Of a stretch of 64,000 nucleotides of DNA, positions 58,787-64,000 are shown one piece after another. Source of the DNA: Streptomyces sp. NBC_01275 (GTDB lineage: Bacteria > Actinomycetota > Actinomycetes > Streptomycetales > Streptomycetaceae); assembly GCF_026340655.1 (NCBI RefSeq), contig NZ_JAPEOZ010000001.1:8122001-8186000 (forward strand), given 5' to 3'. The notes under the pieces are model-generated. The model had not been told where the DNA came from and did not search any database. It was given only the letters and a program-made list of their open reading frames with translations. The position numbers were made by a program, and so were the translations under genes. The stretch's first letter is position 1, and the number at the start of each line of letters is the position of its first letter.

Positions 58787-59634
58787 TGCGTATCTTCGAC
58801 CCGCATGTCCATATGACCTCCAGGACCACCGACGACTACGAGGCGATGTACGCGGCCGGTGTCCGCGCCCTCGTCGAACCGTCCTTCTGGCTGGGCCAGC
58901 CGCGCACCTCGCCCGCCTCCTTCCTCGACTACTTCGACTCCCTCCTCGGCTGGGAACCCTTCCGCGCCGCCCAGTACGGCATCGCCCACCACTGCACGCT
59001 CGCCCTCAACCCCAAGGAGGCGAACGACCCGCGCTGCGTCCCCGTCCTGGACGAGCTGCCCCGCTACCTCGTCAAGGACCAGGTCGTCGCCGTGGGCGAG
59101 ATCGGCTACGACTCGATGACCCCCGCCGAGGACACCGCCCTCGCCGCCCAGCTCCAGCTGGCCGCCGACCACGAGCTGCCCGCGCTGGTGCACACCCCGC
59201 ACCGCGACAAGCTCGCCGGTCTGCGCCGCACCCTCGACGTCGTCGGGGAGTCCGCCCTGCCCCCGGAGCGGGTCCTGATCGACCACCTCAGCGAGACCAC
59301 CGTGAAGGAGGCCAAGGACGCGGGCTGCTGGCTGGGCTTCTCGGTCTATCCGGACACCAAGATGGACGAAGGCCGGATGATCGAGATCCTGCGGACGTAC
59401 GGGCCGGAACAGGTCCTGGTGAACTCCGCCGCCGACTGGGGCCGCAGCGACCCCCTCAAGACCCGCAGGGTCGGTGACCTGATGCTGGCGCAGGGCTTCG
59501 GCGAGGACGACGTCGACCTGGTCCTGTGGCGCAACCCCGTCGCCTTCTACGGGCTCAGCGGCCGCCTGAACCTCGACGTCACCCCCTCCGAGGCGACCCA
59601 CGAGGGCAACTCGATCCTGCGCGGCGGGGAGTGA
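58786..59634 (+). CDS. eboB: TatD-family metal-dependent hydrolase (EboB)
   Basis: The 282-residue hydrolase has the metal ligands of the family: MRIFDPHVHM (His-x-His), VVAVGEIGYDS (Glu), LVHTPHRDK (His), VLIDHLSETT (His) and LVNSAADWGRSDP (Asp). TatD proteins are often nucleases, but the ebo member probably acts on a small metabolite. It starts at ATG 58786, overlapping the EboA stop, with AAGGAG upstream. EboE follows three bases after its stop. Confidence 0.93.
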   Translation: MRIFDPHVHMTSRTTDDYEAMYAAGVRALVEPSFWLGQPRTSPASFLDYFDSLLGWEPFRAAQYGIAHHCTLALNPKEANDPRCVPVLDELPRYLVKDQVVAVGEIGYDSMTPAEDTALAAQLQLAADHELPALVHTPHRDKLAGLRRTLDVVGESALPPERVLIDHLSETTVKEAKDAGCWLGFSVYPDTKMDEGRMIEILRTYGPEQVLVNSAADWGRSDPLKTRRVGDLMLAQGFGEDDVDLVLWRNPVAFYGLSGRLNLDVTPSEATHEGNSILRGGE

Positions 59635-59637
59635 GCG

Positions 59638-60807
59638 ATGCGCTTCCGCCACCCCGACGGCAGCACCGTCCACCTCGCCTACTGCACCAACGTCCACCCC
59701 GCCGAGACCCTCGACGGTGTCCGTGCCCAACTGCGCGACCACTGCGAACCCGTCCGTCGGCGCCTGGGCCGCGACCGGCTCGGCATCGGCCTGTGGCTCG
59801 CCAAGGACGCCGCTCACACCCTGGACACCGACCCGTCCGCCCTGCGCGCCCTGCGCACGGAACTGGACCGGCGCGGCCTCGAGGTCGTCACCCTCAACGG
59901 CTTCCCCTACGAGGGCTTCGGCGGCGACGAGGTCAAGTACCGCGTCTACCAGCCGGACTGGTCCGACCCGGCACGCCTCGACCACACCACCGCCCTGGCC
60001 CGTATCCTCGCCGGACTCCTCCCCGACGACGTCACCGAGGGCAGCATCTCGACCCTCCCCCTCGGCTGGCGCACCGCCTGGAACGCCGAACGCGCGAAGA
60101 CGGCCCACTCCGCCCTGCTCACCCTCGCCGACCGCCTCGACGCGCTCGCCGAGCTGACCGGCCGCTCCGTCCGCGTCGGGCTCGAACCGGAGCCCGGCTG
60201 CACCGTCGAGACCACCGGCGACGCCCTCGCCCCGCTCACGGCCGTCGGCCACCCGCGCATCGGCGTCTGCATCGACACCTGCCACCTCGCCACCTCCTTC
60301 GAAGATCCGCACACCGCCCTGGACGCCCTCGCCGAAGCCCGCGTCCCCGTCGTCAAATCCCAGCTGTCAGCCGCCCTGCACGCAGAACACCCCCGTCTCC
60401 CCGCCGTCCGCGAAGCCCTCGCCGCGTTCGACGAACCCCGCTTCCTGCACCAGACCCGCACCGTCACCGCCACCGGTCTGCACGGAGTGGACGACCTCGG
60501 CGAGGCCCTCGACGGCACCGTCCTGCCCGACGCCACGCCCTGGCGCGCCCACTTCCACGTCCCGCTGCACGCGGCCCCCGCCGCGCCCCTCACCTCCACG
60601 CTCCCCGTGCTGAAAGCCGCGCTGACCCGGCTCGTCGCCGGTCCGCACCCACTCACCCGGCACCTCGAAGTCGAGACCTACACCTGGCAGGCCCTCCCAG
60701 CCGAGCTGCGACCCCGTGCCCGCGCCCAGCTCGCGGACGGCATCGCCGCCGAACTCTCGCTGGTCCGGGACCTGTTGACGGACCTCGGCCTCAAGGAGCT
60801 CCCATGA
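59638..60807 (+). CDS. eboE: Metabolite traffic protein EboE (TIM-barrel, xylose-isomerase-like)
   Basis: The 389-residue protein begins MRFRHPDGSTVHLAYCTNVHPAETLDGV, the EboE opening, and continues VVTLNGFPYEGFGGDEVKYRVYQPDWSD. Barrel metal positions are visible in VGLEPEPGCTVETT (Glu), IGVCIDTCHLATSFE (Asp, His), VPVVKSQLSAALH, WRAHFHVPLH and HLEVETYTWQ (Glu). The family is part of ebo clusters and has no proven reaction. The next gene starts inside its stop (ATGA). Confidence 0.94.
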   Translation: MRFRHPDGSTVHLAYCTNVHPAETLDGVRAQLRDHCEPVRRRLGRDRLGIGLWLAKDAAHTLDTDPSALRALRTELDRRGLEVVTLNGFPYEGFGGDEVKYRVYQPDWSDPARLDHTTALARILAGLLPDDVTEGSISTLPLGWRTAWNAERAKTAHSALLTLADRLDALAELTGRSVRVGLEPEPGCTVETTGDALAPLTAVGHPRIGVCIDTCHLATSFEDPHTALDALAEARVPVVKSQLSAALHAEHPRLPAVREALAAFDEPRFLHQTRTVTATGLHGVDDLGEALDGTVLPDATPWRAHFHVPLHAAPAAPLTSTLPVLKAALTRLVAGPHPLTRHLEVETYTWQALPAELRPRARAQLADGIAAELSLVRDLLTDLGLKELP

Positions 60808-62255
60808 CCGCACCCATCACCGCTCCCGTGCCCGAGAGCACCCCGGCATCAGCCCCGGCCGGGCAGCCCGCCGTCCCGCACGGCCCGGTCCCTCTCCTCG
60901 TCCTCGACGTCGTCGGCCTCACCCCCCGTCTCCTCGCTCACATGCCCCGTCTCAAGTCCCTCGCCCGAGCCGGCTCCTGTGCGCCGCTCGGGACCGTCCT
61001 GCCCGCCGTCACCTGCGCCGCCCAGGCCACCTTCCTCACCGGCACGCTCCCGGACGAGCACGGCATCGTCGGCAACGGCTGGTACTTCCGTGAGCTCGGC
61101 GACGTCCTGCTGTGGCGGCAGCACAACGGTCTCGTCGCCGGAGACAGGCTGTGGGACGCCGCCCGCCGGGTCCACCCCGGCTACACGGTCGCCAACATCT
61201 GCTGGTGGTACGCCATGGGCGCCGACACCGACATCACCGTCACCCCCCGTCCGATCTACTACTCCGACGGCCGCAAGGAGCCCGACTGCTACACCCGCCC
61301 CCCGGCCCTGCACGACGAACTCACCGAGAAACTCGGCACGTTCCCCCTCTTCCACTTCTGGGGGCCCGGCGCGGACCTGGTCTCCAGCCGCTGGATCACC
61401 GACGCGACCCGCCACATCCTGCGCACCCGCCGTCCCGACCTGGCCCTCTGCTACCTCCCTCACCTCGACTACGACCTCCAGCGCTTCGGCCCCGACGACC
61501 CACGCTCCCTGAAAGCGGCCTCCGACCTCGACACGATCCTGGGCCCGCTCCTCGACGAAGCCTGCGCGGAAGGCCGTACCGTCGTCGCGCTGTCCGAGTA
61601 CGGCATCACCGCCGTGAACCGGCCCGTCGACATCAACCGCGCCCTGCGCCGCGCCGGCCTCCTCGAGGTGCACACCCAGGACGGCATGGAGTACCTCGAC
61701 CCGATGGCGTCCCGTGCCTTCGCGGTCGCGGACCACCAGATCGCCCACGTCTACGTGCGCCGCCCCGAGGACCTCAACGCCACCCGGGCCGTGCTCGCCG
61801 ACCTGCCCGGTGTCGAGCAACTCCTCGACGACGAGGGCAAGAAGGCGCACCACCTCGACCATCCGCGCTCCGGCGAACTCGTCGCCGTGGCGGAGCCGGA
61901 CGCCTGGTTCACGTACTACTACTGGCTCGACGACGCTCGCGCGCCCGATTTCGCACCGCTCGTCGAGATCCACCGCAAACCCGGCTACGACCCGGTCGAG
62001 CTGTTCATGGATCCGCTCGACCCCTATGTGAAGGTGAGGGCGGCCACCGCCCTGGCTCGCAAGAAGCTCGGCATGCGCTATCGCATGGCGGTCGTGCCCC
62101 TGGATCCCTCACCTATTCGCGGCAGCCACGGCCGCCTTCCGCAGAGCGACGACGACGGTCCGCTCCTCATCTGCTCCACCCCCCGTGCTGTCGGAGACCG
62201 CGTCGCGGCCACCGACGTCAAAGCTCTCCTGCTTCACCTGGCCGGTCTGTCCTGA
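60804..62255 (+). CDS. eboF: Alkaline phosphatase/nucleotide pyrophosphatase-family enzyme (EboF-like)
   Basis: The 483-residue enzyme has the alkaline-phosphatase-superfamily layout: LLVLDVVGLTPRLL (first metal Asp), the Thr nucleophile in LPAVTCAAQATFLTGTLPDEHGIVGNGWYF, YLPHLDYDLQRFGPDDP (Asp, His), LSEYGITAVNRPVDINRAL (in place of the more usual SDHG) and DHPRSGELVAVAEPDAWFTYYYW (His). It should hydrolyse a phosphodiester or pyrophosphate, perhaps of a prenylated or sugar-linked intermediate. It is the last of the overlapping ebo-type genes. Confidence 0.92.
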   Translation: MTAPITAPVPESTPASAPAGQPAVPHGPVPLLVLDVVGLTPRLLAHMPRLKSLARAGSCAPLGTVLPAVTCAAQATFLTGTLPDEHGIVGNGWYFRELGDVLLWRQHNGLVAGDRLWDAARRVHPGYTVANICWWYAMGADTDITVTPRPIYYSDGRKEPDCYTRPPALHDELTEKLGTFPLFHFWGPGADLVSSRWITDATRHILRTRRPDLALCYLPHLDYDLQRFGPDDPRSLKAASDLDTILGPLLDEACAEGRTVVALSEYGITAVNRPVDINRALRRAGLLEVHTQDGMEYLDPMASRAFAVADHQIAHVYVRRPEDLNATRAVLADLPGVEQLLDDEGKKAHHLDHPRSGELVAVAEPDAWFTYYYWLDDARAPDFAPLVEIHRKPGYDPVELFMDPLDPYVKVRAATALARKKLGMRYRMAVVPLDPSPIRGSHGRLPQSDDDGPLLICSTPRAVGDRVAATDVKALLLHLAGLS

Positions 62256-62348
62256 CGGCTCCGACCTGGTCGTTCTGTTCTGTCCTGACTGGTCACAAGT
62301 GAAGCACTCACCACTGACAACGCCCTTCGATCCCGAGGAGTTCCAGAC

Positions 62349-63404
62349 ATGAGCCGCATCCCCGACATCGACCCCGAACTCACCCATCGCCTCACCAGAC
62401 GAGGCGTGCTCGGCGTCGCCGCGGGCGCCACCGCCGCCGCCCTCGTGGGCGCCGCCGCGACCCCCGCCACGGCCGTCCCCGTCACGGCGACCCCCGACGG
62501 CGAGGCCTCCGCCGCCCGCCGCGGCCGTCCCGTGCTGCCCCCCGGCCGACTCGGCATCCAGCTCTACACCCTGCGCGACAAGGTCTCCACGCTGGGCTTC
62601 GCCGCCGTCTTCGCCGAACTGGAGAAGTACGGGTACGACGAGGTCGAGTTCGCCGGCTACACCCAGGGCTCCGCGGGTCCCCTCACCCTCGCCCAGCTCG
62701 GGCGGCTGGCCCGCGACCACGGCCTGACCCCGATAGGCAGCCACGTCGGCTACTACTCCAGCGACCCGACCGCCTACACCTTCGCCCAGAACCTCACCAA
62801 GGTCCTCGACGACGCCCAGGCCCTCGGCCTCCGGCACATCGGCACCGCCTCCGGCCCGTTCCGCTACGGCGACACCGTCGACGCGTGGAAGCGGGCGGCC
62901 GAGGAGTTCAACACGTACGGCGCGGCGGCGCGGGCCCGCGGCATGAAGTTCTACCAGCACAACCACTCCGACGAGTTCGGCTTCGCCAGCGACAACCCCA
63001 AGGTCCGCCTCTACGACGTCCTGCTCGCCGAAACCGACCCCGACCTGGTGTTCCTTGAGATGGACATCTTCTGGGCGTACGCCGGCCAGTTCCGCTTCTC
63101 GAAGCGGCCCGACGGCAGGCCCGCGCCCTTCGATCCGCTGAACTACGTGCTGAAGCAGCCGCACCGCTACCCGCTCTTCCATGTGAAGGACGGCGTGAGC
63201 GATCCGGAGAACCAGTTCGGCTACCGCATGGTCGACGTCGGCGACGGCGACATCGACTACCAGCGCTTCATCTCCGCCGTCACCCGGCTGCGCGGCGAGC
63301 GGCTGGCCCACCACTGGCAGGCCGAACACGACGCGCCCACCGAGTCGTTCACGTTCGCCCGCCGATCGAGCGCGTACCTGCACTCGTTGCGCGAGAGGTG
63401 CTGA
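62349..63404 (+). CDS. Tat-exported sugar phosphate isomerase/epimerase
   Basis: The 351-residue protein has a twin-arginine signal (RLTRRGVLGVAAGATAAALVGAAATPATA) and a TIM barrel of the xylose-isomerase-like type: LGIQLYTLRDKVSTLGFAAVFAELEKYGYDEVEFAGYTQ, FYQHNHSDEF (His), VFLEMDIFWAYAG (Glu, Asp), PLFHVKDGVSD (His) and HHWQAEHDAPTES (Glu). Export of such an enzyme suggests work on an extracellular free sugar or keto-glycoside, in line with the secreted GSDH and ThuA/DUF1080 proteins upstream. It lies 93 bases after the ebo-type genes, so co-transcription is possible. Confidence 0.93.
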   Translation: MSRIPDIDPELTHRLTRRGVLGVAAGATAAALVGAAATPATAVPVTATPDGEASAARRGRPVLPPGRLGIQLYTLRDKVSTLGFAAVFAELEKYGYDEVEFAGYTQGSAGPLTLAQLGRLARDHGLTPIGSHVGYYSSDPTAYTFAQNLTKVLDDAQALGLRHIGTASGPFRYGDTVDAWKRAAEEFNTYGAAARARGMKFYQHNHSDEFGFASDNPKVRLYDVLLAETDPDLVFLEMDIFWAYAGQFRFSKRPDGRPAPFDPLNYVLKQPHRYPLFHVKDGVSDPENQFGYRMVDVGDGDIDYQRFISAVTRLRGERLAHHWQAEHDAPTESFTFARRSSAYLHSLRERC

Positions 63405-63429
63405 GTCCTGCTGAGACGTTGCTCCGCAG

Positions 63430-63471
63430 GTGAGGAGGCCCTCCCCGTGCCCACGGGGAGGGCCTCCTCAC
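63430..63471. terminator. Perfect 20-bp-arm bidirectional terminator
   Basis: GTGAGGAGGCCCTCCCCGTG (63430-63449) pairs perfectly with the sequence at 63452-63471 over a 2-base loop. It ends the + strand cluster and the convergent MFS gene. Confidence 0.92.
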
Positions 63472-63483
63472 GCTGCTTCGCCG

Positions 63484-64000
63484 TCAGCCGGCCGCTCGGG
63501 GCAGGGCGACCGAGGGCGCGTCCCTGCCACGCCCCGGCTGTCGCAGCAGCAGTGCGATGCCCGCCGCCGCCATCGAGACGCCGCCCGCCAGTGCGTACGC
63601 GCCGTCGTAACCCCAGGCCGAGACCACCACGGAGCCCAGACCGCCGCCGAACAGGCCGCTGATCAGCTTGCCGCTGTAGACGAGCCCGTAGTTGGTGGCG
63701 TTGAAGTTCTCGCCGAAGTAGTCCGGGGTGAGGGCCGCGAACAGCGGGTAGAACGCGCCGCCGCCGAAGCCGGAGAGGAAGGCGAAGAACAGGAACAGCC
63801 ACCCGCTCCTGACGTCGCCGGCCCAGATCACGCCGAACTGCGCGAGCCCCAGGACGACGATGACGAAGACAAGGGTGGACCTGCGCCCCCACCGGTCGGA
63901 CAGCCACCCCACCACACCCCGGCCGACGCCGTTGACGACCGCCATGACGCCCATCGACGAGGCCGCGACCAGCGGGCCGAAGCCGACCTCCTTGGCGTAG
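63484..64000 (-). CDS. OFA-family MFS transporter, C-terminal part
   Basis: The gene enters from beyond the right edge; about 172 C-terminal residues are visible. YAKEVGFGPLVAASSMGVMAVVNGVGRGVVGWLSDRWGRRSTLVF contains a second-half motif A, and GFGGGAFYPLFAALTPDYFGENFNATNYGLVYSGKLISGLFGGGLGS is typical of oxalate/formate antiporter relatives. Five to six membrane helices remain. It is a second OFA-type transporter in the window, distinct from the one at 37962. No small-subunit gene follows it here. Confidence 0.88.
   Translation of the reverse strand, partial: YAKEVGFGPLVAASSMGVMAVVNGVGRGVVGWLSDRWGRRSTLVFVIVVLGLAQFGVIWAGDVRSGWLFLFFAFLSGFGGGAFYPLFAALTPDYFGENFNATNYGLVYSGKLISGLFGGGLGSVVVSAWGYDGAYALAGGVSMAAAGIALLLRQPGRGRDAPSVALPRAAG

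Overview
The window looks like chromosomal DNA from a Streptomyces or a very close relative. Evidence: very high G+C with G/C-rich third codon positions, many GTG starts, actinomycete-specific families (S-adenosyl methyltransferase of the DUF574 type, XRE regulators with large C-terminal domains), CBM2-bearing cellulases behind CebR-type operators, and intergenic palindromes typical of the genus. I cannot name the species. I see no rRNA, tRNA, CRISPR array, transposase, integrase or replication origin.

Layout. 1-5 kb: the tail of a glycerophosphodiester phosphodiesterase, a frameshifted beta-helix gene overlapping a small unknown gene, a DUF574 methyltransferase and two XRE regulators. 5-8 kb: a pterin dehydratase, a methyltransferase, two coupled unknown genes and a divergent WYL regulator whose start codon lies inside a perfect inverted repeat. 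8-20 kb: a plant-cell-wall island with a PL11 rhamnogalacturonan lyase, GH74 xyloglucanase, GH48 and GH6 cellobiohydrolases and a GH5 cellulase. All four GH enzymes carry CBM2, and two CebR-like boxes lie between the divergent GH48 and GH5 genes. 20-34 kb: housekeeping and accessory genes (methyltransferase, SDR, aldo/keto reductase, acyl-CoA synthetase, MFS exporter with an Lrp-type regulator, LysR with a bile-acid-symporter-family gene, quinone oxidoreductase, secreted subtilase, MarR, isochorismatase fold).

33.8-41.6 kb is a formate/oxalate region. It has FdhD, an Fe-S protein matching the N-terminal part of formate dehydrogenase, and then a chain of remnants (NuoF-like, FdhA C-terminal part, PanE N-terminal part) joined by deletions and frameshifts. 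Divergent from it are an oxalate/formate-type antiporter with its 45-residue small partner, a KAS III and a GntR/FCD regulator. The sequence GTCTACAGT lies in front of both the regulator and the panE/antiporter divergon.

42.9-63.4 kb is almost entirely on the + strand: a ROK regulator, a complete sugar ABC transporter (ATPase, permease, binding lipoprotein), a Gfo/Idh/MocA dehydrogenase, a TIM-barrel isomerase, a secreted glucose/sorbosone-dehydrogenase-like protein with PKD and CBM6-like modules, and a ThuA + DUF1080 lipoprotein. Together these suggest import and oxidation/3-keto-type processing of a glycoside. After a strong hairpin comes an ebo-type cluster: inositol-phosphate-synthase-like cyclase, UbiA-like prenyltransferase, TIM-barrel isomerase, EboA, TatD hydrolase, EboE and a phosphatase of the nucleotide-pyrophosphatase family, mostly coupled by 4-base overlaps. 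Ebo clusters are known in cyanobacteria for moving a metabolite precursor out of the cytoplasm; the substrate here is unknown. A Tat-exported TIM-barrel isomerase follows, then a perfect 20-bp-arm hairpin and the end of an OFA-type MFS gene.

The most striking single observation is inside the UbiA-like gene. A ~50-80 bp tract bounded by short inverted repeats encodes the family motif ARGLDLLLGA only on the opposite strand, so it reads as a small in-frame inversion. Several coding regions also carry in-frame tandem repeats.
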